The position numbers were made by a program, and so were the translations under genes. A DNA stretch of 64,000 nt, taken from contig CAJNDS010000694.1 in assembly GCA_905221605.1 (NCBI GenBank), forward strand, positions 23,830-87,829, in the 5' to 3' direction. Each line of letters opens with the position of its first letter. Positions within the stretch are counted from its first letter, which is position 1. Positions 17,990-27,185 of the stretch are shown in pieces. Source of the stretch: Symbiodinium natans (Eukaryota; Sar; Dinophyceae; Suessiales; Symbiodiniaceae). The notes below the pieces were generated by a model. It was given only the letters and a program-made list of their open reading frames with translations, ran no database searches and was not told the DNA's origin.

Positions 17990-18028
17990 TATTAATAAAA
18001 TAAATAATAATCTATTTTATTAATATTA
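17987..18028. terminator. 16-bp perfect hairpin between nuclease and fibre genes
   Basis: The arms 17987-18002 and 18013-18028 are perfectly complementary over 16 bp with a 10-base loop. The left arm contains the stop codon of the nuclease gene. The loop and right arm contain the TCTA (18011-18014) that precedes the fibre ATG. Termination and initiation signals therefore overlap. Confidence 0.6.
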
Positions 18029-18032
18029 TACA

Positions 18033-20334
18033 ATGACACTCACACTAAATAATACAAACACATTAACAGCAGATAATATTATTGTCGGCGGAACTGATTT
18101 ATCGCTAATATACGCTACTAAAGATGAAGTAGGAAACAACGCCCAAATAAGTACCAACACAGATGACATAGCAATATTGAACACGAAACAATTACAAAAT
18201 TTTAATAGTATTAATGCCATTAATGATGACTTAACAAATAATTATCAAACTAACACAATGTTAAGTAGCAATTTTTACAATAAAACAGAAATAGACGCTA
18301 CATTTACTAATTATTATACATCAACACAAATAGACACAAATTTATCTACCAATTATCAAAACAACACATTATTAGCTACCAATTTTTATAACAAAGGAGA
18401 GGTGGATACATTAATAGCAGGTGCAGGAGGTGGTGGTGGATACACTGATACAGAAATTGATAATTTCCTCGCATTGAAGGCGGATTTATCATTATTTACT
18501 GACAATGTTTCATTTTTTCCAGTTATTGATTTATCAAGACCTACTATTTTACATCAAGGACTAACATTAAAAAATTCAACATTTAATATTGAACCATTAT
18601 CAGGGTTGATTTTCAGTAATCAGTTTGGAGCAGAAGCAGACAGAGATGTAGCGATTTTTAGAAATCAAACTAGCTATATAACTTTAAAAGGCGATAAAAT
18701 ATTATGTAATAATACATCAGATAATGCAATAAAACAATTAGATTTAACAAATAATAACGCAGGGTATAAAATGTCAGGTAAAATAGAAACACCAACAGGT
18801 GGTTTAATAGTAGAAAATACAGCAGATGCTAATTTATCATTTACAGTTAGAAATACAGATAATTATATTACTTTTAATAATGATAGTATTGATTGTAGGT
18901 GATACAGGTAGGATATTAAATTTAAACGCTAATGCTAATCAATATGTTAAATCACATTCCTTATTAGTAGACACAGCATCAAATACATTAACAGGAGGAT
19001 ATACATTAGATGTTGTTGATAGTGCTATTGTTAGACAAAATTTAAGAGTTGATGGTAATTTAGACTTATCAAATGATTTAAACTTTTATGGTGAAAATTT
19101 TAATATTTCTAATAATTCAGGGCTTACATTTTATAAAGATACAACGGATGCCTCTAATGTTATGACTGTAAAAAACGCACAAGGATATCTAAAATTTAAT
19201 TCATTCAATATTAATGCTTATAATACAAGCAATGACAGTTCTTCATTACTTCTATTAAATACAGCAAACGGTAATGGCGTTTATTGTTTAAGTTTAGGTA
19301 TTGGTGTTATTCAAGGTTCAAATAAATTAAATGTTTCGGGTGGCAATAGTAATTTTGGTGGGACAGCATCGTTTCAAAATATATCAACATTTAATAGTGA
19401 TATTTATGTTAATAATTCAGGTAGAATATTTCAACGAGCAGACGCCAATAATTCATTAAATGTAATATCAACAAATGAAATTAATTTTTCATTACAATCA
19501 AACAGAACAACCGACCCTACAACAGGAACAATAGCACTACAATTAAACGACACTAACGGAATTACTATTAATAGAGCAGTAACAAATAATCAAACATTTA
19601 ATAGTATTGGTAATATCGTTGGTGAGGCAGATGTTATTAGTTGGGGTCGCTTTATGTTTCAGAATAGTAGTGAGTTTAAAGAAGTATTGGATACTCAATA
19701 TAAATTATATATTAGAAATGGTGACGCTTTAGGAGATATTAATTTAACAGTTGGATTAGAATCATCAACACCAGAAATTAAAATAACAGATGGAAAAGTA
19801 AAAATAAATAACAATTTAGAAATAACACAAGAGACAATAAGCACCGTAGACCAGATACAGTTTTTAAATACTGACGCGGGAGGAGAATATGCATTTTATT
19901 TTGGTAGTGTTTCAGTATCGAATGATGTATTTTCAATTTCACCAGGTGGCATTCTCGTTAATGGAGATATTGAATATACAGGCTCTCTAATTCCAAGTTC
20001 TGATAAAAGGTTGAAGAAAGACATTAAGGAACTTAACCAGAAAAAAGCAGTTGAGTTAGTTAAATACATTGTTCCAAAAACATATCATTTTATTGATGAC
20101 AGACAACAAGGTAAATCTTGTTGTGGTTTTATTGCTAATGACTTTATAAGTAAGAAAGTTCCCGATGAATGGCAAAATATGGTTAAAGAAGGAAAAGACG
20201 GATATTTGAAATTTGATTATACAATGACAACACCCATTTTATGGAGCGCTTTACAAAATGCATTAAATCGCATTGATAAATTAGAAAAAGAGATAAAAAC
20301 ATTAAAAGGCAAAGGAAAAGGGGAAGGAAAATAG
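18033..20334 (+). pseudogene. Fibre-like protein with S74-type chaperone domain, frameshifted
   Basis: Two overlapping frames make up one gene of roughly 760 residues. The first (18033-18902) has short repeats of the FYNKTEID / YYTSTQID / FYNKGEVD type typical of phage and algal-virus fibres, and a Gly-rich hinge. The frame breaks near 18890-18900. The next frame then continues with GDTGRILNLNANANQYV, long beta-helix-like Asn/Thr/Ser repeats, and a C-terminal intramolecular chaperone (peptidase S74) domain beginning SDKRLKKDIKELNQKKAVEL and including GFIANDF. A Lys-rich coiled coil ends the protein. S74 domains trim and trimerise fibre proteins. Stretches in the second frame before 18890 are out-of-frame noise. 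The gene is either disabled or carries one indel error. Confidence 0.75.
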
Positions 20335-20353
20335 AAAATCTAAATCATAATAT

Positions 20354-20563
20354 ATGGGTTCTAAAACATCTAAAACTACAGCTACTGAAAATATGAAACA
20401 AATAAAAGAACTTGATATAGATGAAAAAACAAAAACAGATATATTATTTTTTAACACTTTAAAAGATGTAATTGAAAGAGTTGAAAAACTAGAGGAAACA
20501 AAAAGCGATAAAATATATTACAAACTTCCCCCAATGACATTATGCAATTATTCACTAATATAA
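20354..20563 (+). CDS. Small viral protein, 69 aa
   Basis: A 69-residue Lys/Thr/Glu-rich protein (MGSKTSKTTATENMK) with a coiled-coil-prone middle (LKDVIERVEKLEETKSD). MGSKTS resembles a possible N-myristoylation start, which is speculative. It follows the fibre gene by 19 bases, with TCTA at 20339-20342, and converges on the ATPase gene with a shared hairpin. Confidence 0.5.
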   Translation: MGSKTSKTTATENMKQIKELDIDEKTKTDILFFNTLKDVIERVEKLEETKSDKIYYKLPPMTLCNYSLI

Positions 20564-20593
20564 TTAATAATATTATCAAATAATATTATTAAT
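20563..20593. terminator. Bidirectional hairpin between convergent genes
   Basis: A perfect 13-bp stem (20563-20575 with 20581-20593) encloses the 5-base loop TCAAA. The left arm starts at the last base of the stop codon of the 69-aa gene, and the right arm includes the ATPase stop codon (20589-20591, minus). This position is what a shared 3'-end signal for both transcripts would require. Confidence 0.65.
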
Positions 20594-21380
20594 CAATAAC
20601 TAATTTAGCATCAAATCGTTTATAAAACATATCATTAACATCCCCTTTCATTAAGTTAATAAATAAAAAACTGTATGGTTCTTCTGTTGCTATGTTATAC
20701 ACTTCTAACAATAGTTTTTTTGCTTCTGACAGATTTTTAGCATCAGCCACGGTAGATTTTTTAATTAATACCGCGCTTAATTCTTCAACCATTGTTTCTA
20801 TTTCTTTGTAGTTTCTTAACCTGAAGAAAAATAACTGACGACTGTTGACGCGAATAATGGGACTTAATGAATTGAACTTTTGCGTTGAAGTTATTATGCA
20901 AATACTATTATGTCTACCTCTCACATACAATTGATTTAGTAGCGGTGAGTTTCTTGAAAATGCTTTACTGTCTGCGAAGTCGTCCACAATAATAAGTATT
21001 GAGTGTAATTTATTATGGTCATTCTTTTTCTGATATTCTATTACTTTATGTTGTCTTTTTATCACTGCTTCCAATTCTGAAGGAACATATTCATCAAACA
21101 TACATTTCTCCTTTTCCAAATCAACCTTTAAATTGTCTTGAATGTATTTTTTAACTGGTAACCAATTGCTATCAACAGAAATTGAAGGTGACCAAATGTA
21201 TATTCTAGCGAAGACATCACGATAAATATCTAATATCATTGATTGTAGTAAGATACCTTTTCCAGAACCACTAGGACCAATAATTATTTGACTAAATGGT
21301 AGTCGTGGTGCTATTTCATATTTAGATTGTTTAAAATCATATTCTTTAACATTAACAGGTTTAACTATAGGAGTTATCAT
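20589..21380 (-). CDS. FtsK/HerA-type genome packaging ATPase
   Basis: A 263-residue P-loop ATPase. Walker A is GPSGSGKG at about residues 35-42. Walker B is ILIIVDDFAD around residues 128-137. A possible sensor segment (ICIITSTQKFNSL) follows about 30 residues later. The short length, the N-terminal Lys/Tyr-rich strand and the motif spacing match A32/HerA-FtsK packaging ATPases of virophages and polinton-like viruses, which pump DNA into the capsid. The motifs look intact. An AT-flanked TCTA lies at 21391-21394 (minus), 10 bases upstream of the ATG. Confidence 0.85.
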   Translation of the reverse strand: MITPIVKPVNVKEYDFKQSKYEIAPRLPFSQIIIGPSGSGKGILLQSMILDIYRDVFARIYIWSPSISVDSNWLPVKKYIQDNLKVDLEKEKCMFDEYVPSELEAVIKRQHKVIEYQKKNDHNKLHSILIIVDDFADSKAFSRNSPLLNQLYVRGRHNSICIITSTQKFNSLSPIIRVNSRQLFFFRLRNYKEIETMVEELSAVLIKKSTVADAKNLSEAKKLLLEVYNIATEEPYSFLFINLMKGDVNDMFYKRFDAKLVID

Positions 21381-21499
21381 TATTACTATTTAGAAATAAA
21401 TTTCTATTATATAATGGTTAACAATAAACAGAACAGATTGTATAACCCACAGTTGCTTCCCCCATTGCCCGTGCTCGTCTTTTAATTCACATTTCATAA
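21381..21499. other. Right edge of the viral island
   Basis: About 120 bases of AT-rich to mixed sequence lie between the ATPase start and the first base of the LTR. The composition becomes less AT-rich after about 21440. No inverted copy of this stretch was found at the left end, so the true viral terminus may have been lost when the retrotransposon junction formed. Confidence 0.5.
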
Positions 21500-21793
21500 T
21501 GTGAGCAGGTCAAAGCATGCATGGTGTGCTTGCTTAGTGCTAGTGCAGCGTGTTGTTTTCCTTTGCATGTGTAGTTTTGCAATTCGTAACAATGCCAATA
21601 TTTTGGCTCAAGTACCGAGCTTGTGCCTTTGAGCACGGTAGTTTCGTACAGTAGCTCTTAGGTTGCTGTGCGGTCCGACCGGACGCACTCAGGCGTAGCT
21701 GCACAAGTGCTTGAACTCGCGAAGTCGTAAAACAGCGTGACCGGGCTGTGATTGCATTGGTTTAGTGCAAGTCCAGTGCTGGTCGACTTCACA
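21500..21793 (+). repeat. Left LTR
   Basis: 294 bp with TGTGA and TCACA ends, the usual TG...CA LTR termini. It is about 99 percent identical to 38516-38809, with visible differences at about three sites. It probably contains the promoter. The minus-strand ORF at 21658-21906 is a shadow. Confidence 0.9.
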
Positions 21794-21977
21794 ATTGGGG
21801 GCTGTTCTGGGAAACGTACAGCTCTTGTGCCTACGGCCCGAGTGGGCAAGCATTGCTTTGCTTGTCTGTCGCGGTCCGTGACCTGGACGCGTGGACTGTG
21901 TGCCACGCTTGCGGCCTGTTAACCAAGGCGCGGCGCTTCGTGTGCCACGCCTGCGGCCTGCTAACCAAGGCGCGGCG
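21794..21977 (+). promoter_or_regulatory. Leader with possible primer-binding site and a 42-bp tandem repeat
   Basis: Directly after the LTR comes ATTGGGGGCTGTTCTGGG, in the place of a tRNA primer-binding site; I cannot name the tRNA. At about 21894-21977 a 42-base unit containing CCACGC-TGCGGCCTG and AACCAAGGCGCGGCG occurs twice, just before the gag ATG. One copy of the hairpin motif of this element is at 21871-21891. Confidence 0.5.
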
Positions 21978-24900
21978 ATGTCCGCAGAGGTTGCAGGTCA
22001 GGCCGAGGGCGTCACCCTCCTCGAAGCGATCGAGGGTGGCGACGTTCCCTATCCCGAGCGGATGAGCTACGTCGCTTGGCTTAAGTGGCGTAGGGAGACC
22101 GGCAGTCGTCCGTTGTCCAAGCGGGATGGGGTTAGCACAACGCCAGAGCAGGAGGCGGCTCTCTGGCGAAAGGTCATGAAGTTCCTCCACGACGCCGAAG
22201 GCGAGGACGAGGAGGAAGAGGAAGAAGAAGAGGACTCCGAGCTAGTCCCTGAGGCCTCGGGCGCTGGAGGCGACAGTCCGCCGCGGGTGGATGTCGGCGC
22301 CGCGGCAAGGGAGCTGGCCATGGTCCCTACCGGTGCTGCCTATGTCCCTGCTACGGCACCAGGGTCCCGCCCGGCGGGACCGTCCGGTCCGCCGTCGACA
22401 GCAGGTTCAGTGCCAGGCACCGCAGAGGGCTTACAGGCGGAGCTGCGCGCGATTTTCCGTCCAGACCAGGAACCGGTCGCGGACTACTTGACGCGCGTTT
22501 CGCGGATTGTCCTCGCGCTCAAAGCGCATGGAGTCACGGTGAGCTCCCGTGACCTTGACGCCTTGAGCACCAAAGCCACCCTCCTTGCGGATGAGTTCTC
22601 GAAGATAGGCGGGGACTGGCATCCGACAAAGATGGTCCGTCGGCTGCGGACCAGGTTCTCGGTCGCGGCTTTGCGCGGTGGCGAGGACCCCGAAGACGCA
22701 GAGGAGATTCAGCGTGAAATCCAATGTGTCGGGGAACTTATCCTCGCGCTAGGGGGAAAAGAAAGCTCGAGCCAAGAGAAGGTTTGGAGCTCCCCGTCCG
22801 ACGTGCCAGTTGAAGCCGTGGGGCCGCGTTCCCCAGGGCTACCACAGCCTGCGACTGCAAGTGGGTTGGGGTTAGGTTTGGACCGTGGAGGTTTGCACAC
22901 TGCCGAGGTTGCAGGTGGTCCTTCCGCGGCCCGTGACCTGGGCGCGACGGACGGCGATTCCCCTTTGCGCGCAAAGCTCGCGGCGCTGGAGATGGAGATA
23001 GAAGCCCTGAAGCGAGGTTCAGACGGCGGAGGTTCGCAGACCGGGTCCCAAAACCCGGCGGGCGATTTCGCCGCCGCACTCGCCGCCCAAACTGAAGCGC
23101 TGAAAGAAGCGTTAGCGCAGAGGGGCGGGCAAAGCTCCATAACGACGGTCAAAACTGACCTCACGTGGCCGACGCTGACCGACGACAAGTCGGACGCGCG
23201 AGACGTTGTCCTGTTCTACGAGGAGTTCGAGGACGTCTGCGCGCTCGCCAACAACTGTCGCGGTATGAGTGCGCGCGAGAAGCTGCTAGCGCTACGCGGG
23301 CGCTGCCGCGGCTCGCGCATGAAGACGTACACGAACGCCTACCGCGCAGCGTGGAAGTCGGGAGAGGTTCTCTCCGACCCACAGGCAGTGTACGACCGCA
23401 TCAAGAACAAGCACTTGATGTTCGGGGAATCGCGGGAGGAAAGGGAAGTCCGCGTGGATGGTGAGCATGCCTCCCTCGCTAAGGGCAAGCTCACAGGCCA
23501 CCAATTCGAGCCTTTGTTTGAGGCGTCGATCGCGGACCTTGAGGCGGTGGGTCTTGGGAAGACCCCACGAGAGTTGTATCTCTCGTACCTCCGCAAGATG
23601 CCCCCGTATCTCCAAAAGGAGATACGTAACGACAAGCGATTGTGGCCCGGCGACCCCAAGGACGGCGGGCTGAGAGGGCCGCAGACTTGGGAGGAGAGCC
23701 ATAAGGTCGTCTTGGAGTACGAACAGAGGGAAGCAGCGCACCGAGCTGTTTCCCACTCTGTGTACTCCAGGACCGGCTCTCCAAGCGCGGACCCGTCGGT
23801 CGCGCTAGCCGAGGCTCAGAAGGAGATTCGGAGCCTCAAGGCCGCCGCTAAGGCTGCTGCCAAGGGAGCAGCTGCCGCGGCCAAGGCTGGCGCGGATCAG
23901 ACGTTTGCCGCTGCGTCAAAGGGAGCTGGCAAAGGGGCGGACAAGAAGATCTGCTTCCACTTTCGCGACCACGGGAATTGCCCGAAAGGGGATGCCTGCC
24001 CGTTCAGCCACGACAAGGAGCTTCGCAGAAAAGCTCTCGCGGCTAAGAAGGGTGACCAAACCTTTGCCACGGCGAAAGGCAAGGGCAAAGGGAAGGGAGG
24101 TGGCAAGGCAAAGGCCAGCGCTAAGCCTAAGGCTGCGGCCAAAGGCGCGGCAAAGCCACCGGGCACTGTTTGCCCCTTTTTCTCCAAGAATGGGTCGTGC
24201 AAGAAAGGAGCCAGCTGCGACATGGTCCACAACCTGACGACCTCAGGAGGGACGCCGGCCTTGCCTGCCAACTGGGCCGCGCCCTCCGGGGCTTCCATGT
24301 CCAACCCCTTCGCCGCGTTCAGCGTCCAGATAGGCAGCTCAGGCGTCCAGGCAGGCGTCTCAGGAGCCGCAGGACGCGCCGCGGTGCAGCAGCACGCGCT
24401 TCCGTTGAGCAAGGGCGGGCGGGACAAGTTCGCCACCCTGGACGATCTGCCGAAGGACTGGTGGAGCCTGGCAGACAACGAGCCAGGAGGCTACCAGTAC
24501 AGAACGGTAGTCCAGGTGCTCGACCGTAAGGTCGAGTGCATGCTCGACGGATGCGCCGGCGCAAACCACGTAACCGAGGAACTTGTGGTGGGCATGATGA
24601 ACCGGGCTGCAGAGCTGGGGATCGGTACCGAAGATCCCGGCTTCCCGGTCGTGAGACTCGAGAAGTGGGTCCACCCCGAATATGTGCATGGCATTGCTTC
24701 GGGAGCCCCCGTTCCTCTGAAGGGGGCAGCAGTCTTGCGCGTCACGCTGCTGGAAGGCAGGACGGCGGACGACTGTCGCCCCAACACTGAAATTTTCGTG
24801 CGATGCAAAATCGCAGCCAGGGGGACGTCCGATTGGCACGGACTGATCCTCGGCGGCAGAGCGTTGGACTGCGCCGGAAGGATGGGCCTGGGCTTCAGGC

Positions 24901-27185
24901 CGGGTCCCGACTTTCACGTCCTCGACACGCTGGGAATCCGGATGCCCAGGTGCGAGGATCACAGCAAGACCCGGAAGGACAGGGCCTACGCCTTCGAAGC
25001 GCGGTTGTCGAGCCTGGACGACGCGTCATGCACCGAGCCTGGGGGCGGAAGCCGGGAGCTCCTCCGCTACGACGGGGAAGAGCCTCTCGAGCTCTCGCCA
25101 GGCGACGGGGTGCTGGTGCCGGTCGTGCGGGAGCAAGGAGTCTCCGCAGAGGGATCCCTGTCCGAGGTAGTGCTTCCGGTGGAATGCGGGGTCGAGGCCG
25201 TACCAGGCCTTTGGCCCACAGGAGAGGGAAAGGGGTTTGTGTTGCTCGCAGCCCAAGAGTGCGATCACTCTCTCCAGCCGGGCGAGGTTGTTGCGGAAGT
25301 GCGTTCCGGCCTCGTAAGCACTGCGGCCTGTGGTTGTGGCGCGGTTGAGACGGTTTTCGAGTCGGAGCCGTCTCCGCAGGCATGTGCGGATTGTGGGGTC
25401 GCCGTTGCCTCGGTTGACCACGACCCGTGCTTTGCCTGCGGGTCCGCGTCCAGGGCCGCGGCAAGAAGCTTCCAAGGTTGTTCCTCGTGTGCGCGGTCCT
25501 TTGGGCGGCTGCGTACCGGCGCCAGGATCGGTGTGCTATCGGTCCTTGCTGCGGCGACTGTTCTCGCTTCGGTGTGGGGCGGGAGCGGCCCGGTTGGGCG
25601 CCCTGTTGAGGAGCCTGGAGTGCTTACTTGCGTGGACCACCTTCCAAGCGTCGACAGCTGGTGGGAGGCGCCGGGTGGTTACGCGTCTGTGTGGGGTAGG
25701 CGCCCTGCGCAGAAGGACCTCGGGACTCTGGCGGTCGAGAAGGCGCCTTACGAAACGTGCTTGCTTCAGCGCGTAGGTGAGGCGTGGCGTCTCTGGGACA
25801 CGAGGGATTTGCGTGTGGCGGAAAGCGTTGCGTGCAGCGATGAGGTTCCAGTCACCGAACGCCTCGCGGTCTTTAGGACGCGCAAGGGGCCACGCTGGGC
25901 TGGCTGGCGTGAGGGATCGGCCACTGCTGGGAGAGGCGCAAGTGACGCTGTGCGCCCAGCAGACGCGGTCGATACGGCGCGCTGCCCGAGCTATCATATT
26001 GTGGAGAGCTGGGACATCGAGAAGATGATCGAAGAGCCTCCAACGGACTACTATTATGAGAAGCTCGCGGCAGATACGCGCGCCCGGCACCCTAAAGCGT
26101 GCCCGCACCTCCTCGACCACCTCGTTTCCTTAGAGGGTTTCCTAGACAAGTCAATCTTGTTTGGCTTCTCCTTTGGAATCAGCAAGGCTGAAGTTTGTGT
26201 CTCCAAAGGCAAGCTCCTGGGACACAACATTGGGCGGGACGGGAGTTCGCCTGACGAAGAGCGTTGTCAGGCGGTGATTGACTTTCCCCCGCTCTGGGAG
26301 AAGCTTCACATTCAGCAATTTTTGGGTTGCGCAAACTGGTTGCGCGGCTACCTGCCTGTTGAGTATGGGCACGCAGCCAAGATTTTAGGGCAGTGGCAGA
26401 AGCCAGGCGCCGTCTTTCCTGAAGGCGGGCTGGGCTCAGCCGCCACCGAGGGTTGCAAAGCCTTTAAAGCGATTAAGCGCATGATGCAGAACCGCATCAA
26501 TTTGGCTACCTTCGATGAGGCCTCTGCTGCGGATGGGTCGTGTCCCCTTGAGCAGATCGCGGATGCGTCGGGCATCGCGGTAGGGGGCAGCGTCGTGCAG
26601 ATGACGCGTGACTTGAGTCAGCTCAAGGTGCTTATGACGCACTCAAAGAGCCTGACCCCCGCGCAGCAGAACTGGCCGCCCTTGATACAGGAGGCGTTTG
26701 CCCAGCTCGAGGTAAAGCGGGCGACACGCCGCATGTTCGGCTCTATTCGGACTCTGTGTTGGACAGATCATGCCAACCTTACCCGAGCGCAAACATCGGA
26801 CATCGGAATGGATCCGAAACTCGTCCGGTGGGTTGCGGAAATCCTTATGGATGGGTCCGAAATAAGGAGCCTTAGCGGTCGCTCAGCGACGCTGGGTGAC
26901 AGTTTTAGCCGCAATCCCAAGGATCGGGATGCGCTCCTTGCGGCGAGGACGAAAGACCTCGAGGGCCTTTCGGGCCAACTCCGAGGTTTCGACCTGGACC
27001 AGTACCTCGGGAGGGTACTGAGGGTGATGGACCCGTGCCCTGGGCGGTCGGCAACGACGCCGTCCCAGAGCCTGCGGGCCGTGTCCAGGCCGCGGCTGTG
27101 CCGATGTGCGTCGTCGCAGCCCTTCCGGTGCGCGTCATGGTTGTCTTTGACTACGCGCGTTGGAAAGAGCAGGACGCAGAGCTGA
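21978..27185 (+). CDS. ORF1: gag - protease-like - RT C-terminal half - RNase H
   Basis: 1735 residues from the ATG at 21978; the frame is open slightly upstream without an ATG. The gag part has an acidic run near residues 75-85 and Ala/Lys linkers. Two CCCH fingers of C-x8-C-x5-C-x3-H spacing lie at about 659-679 and 732-752. A protease-like motif MLDGCAGANHV surrounds Asp 857 (an unusual DGCAG instead of DTGA). At about 1375-1450 come sequences that in Ty3-type RT lie after the YVDD motif: HLLDHLVSLEGF, KLLGHNIGRDGSSPDEE and FLGCANWLRGYLP. RNase H follows, with ADASG (Asp 1529), LIQEAFAQLE and WTDHANL (Asp 1597). The RT fingers and palm are absent here and lie in ORF2. Confidence 0.8.
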   Translation: MSAEVAGQAEGVTLLEAIEGGDVPYPERMSYVAWLKWRRETGSRPLSKRDGVSTTPEQEAALWRKVMKFLHDAEGEDEEEEEEEEDSELVPEASGAGGDSPPRVDVGAAARELAMVPTGAAYVPATAPGSRPAGPSGPPSTAGSVPGTAEGLQAELRAIFRPDQEPVADYLTRVSRIVLALKAHGVTVSSRDLDALSTKATLLADEFSKIGGDWHPTKMVRRLRTRFSVAALRGGEDPEDAEEIQREIQCVGELILALGGKESSSQEKVWSSPSDVPVEAVGPRSPGLPQPATASGLGLGLDRGGLHTAEVAGGPSAARDLGATDGDSPLRAKLAALEMEIEALKRGSDGGGSQTGSQNPAGDFAAALAAQTEALKEALAQRGGQSSITTVKTDLTWPTLTDDKSDARDVVLFYEEFEDVCALANNCRGMSAREKLLALRGRCRGSRMKTYTNAYRAAWKSGEVLSDPQAVYDRIKNKHLMFGESREEREVRVDGEHASLAKGKLTGHQFEPLFEASIADLEAVGLGKTPRELYLSYLRKMPPYLQKEIRNDKRLWPGDPKDGGLRGPQTWEESHKVVLEYEQREAAHRAVSHSVYSRTGSPSADPSVALAEAQKEIRSLKAAAKAAAKGAAAAAKAGADQTFAAASKGAGKGADKKICFHFRDHGNCPKGDACPFSHDKELRRKALAAKKGDQTFATAKGKGKGKGGGKAKASAKPKAAAKGAAKPPGTVCPFFSKNGSCKKGASCDMVHNLTTSGGTPALPANWAAPSGASMSNPFAAFSVQIGSSGVQAGVSGAAGRAAVQQHALPLSKGGRDKFATLDDLPKDWWSLADNEPGGYQYRTVVQVLDRKVECMLDGCAGANHVTEELVVGMMNRAAELGIGTEDPGFPVVRLEKWVHPEYVHGIASGAPVPLKGAAVLRVTLLEGRTADDCRPNTEIFVRCKIAARGTSDWHGLILGGRALDCAGRMGLGFRPGPDFHVLDTLGIRMPRCEDHSKTRKDRAYAFEARLSSLDDASCTEPGGGSRELLRYDGEEPLELSPGDGVLVPVVREQGVSAEGSLSEVVLPVECGVEAVPGLWPTGEGKGFVLLAAQECDHSLQPGEVVAEVRSGLVSTAACGCGAVETVFESEPSPQACADCGVAVASVDHDPCFACGSASRAAARSFQGCSSCARSFGRLRTGARIGVLSVLAAATVLASVWGGSGPVGRPVEEPGVLTCVDHLPSVDSWWEAPGGYASVWGRRPAQKDLGTLAVEKAPYETCLLQRVGEAWRLWDTRDLRVAESVACSDEVPVTERLAVFRTRKGPRWAGWREGSATAGRGASDAVRPADAVDTARCPSYHIVESWDIEKMIEEPPTDYYYEKLAADTRARHPKACPHLLDHLVSLEGFLDKSILFGFSFGISKAEVCVSKGKLLGHNIGRDGSSPDEERCQAVIDFPPLWEKLHIQQFLGCANWLRGYLPVEYGHAAKILGQWQKPGAVFPEGGLGSAATEGCKAFKAIKRMMQNRINLATFDEASAADGSCPLEQIADASGIAVGGSVVQMTRDLSQLKVLMTHSKSLTPAQQNWPPLIQEAFAQLEVKRATRRMFGSIRTLCWTDHANLTRAQTSDIGMDPKLVRWVAEILMDGSEIRSLSGRSATLGDSFSRNPKDRDALLAARTKDLEGLSGQLRGFDLDQYLGRVLRVMDPCPGRSATTPSQSLRAVSRPRLCRCASSQPFRCASWLSLTTRVGKSRTQS
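27035..27185 (+). promoter_or_regulatory. ORF1/ORF2 overlap, candidate -1 frameshift region
   Basis: ORF2 lies in the -1 frame relative to ORF1 over 150 bases. This is the geometry of programmed frameshifting in retroelements. No classical slippery heptamer stands out by eye. A copy of the element's hairpin motif (27074-27095) lies inside the overlap and could act as the stimulatory structure. Confidence 0.35.

Larger units (their letters stand above)
7440..21499. mobile_element. Endogenous polinton-like virus / virophage-type element
   Basis: An abrupt AT-rich island of about 14 kb lies between GC-richer host repeats and a GC-rich retrotransposon. It is densely packed with intron-free ORFs. 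The viral hallmark set is present: major capsid protein, penton-like protein, FtsK/HerA ATPase and rve integrase. Accessory genes are a GIY-YIG nuclease, a lipase-like gene and a fibre-like gene. Genes at 7842-14960 are all on the minus strand, those at 15000-20563 on the plus strand, and the ATPase is on the minus strand. I found no terminal inverted repeat. The left edge is somewhere in 7430-7840. The right edge is at or before the LTR at 21500 and may be truncated. No polymerase, primase-helicase or protease was found. Two frameshifts suggest a decaying or imperfectly sequenced provirus. Confidence 0.85.

Noticed and set aside
7440-21499. Terminal inverted repeats of the viral island
   Set aside because: I compared the left 400 bases with the reverse complement of the last 100 and found no convincing match.
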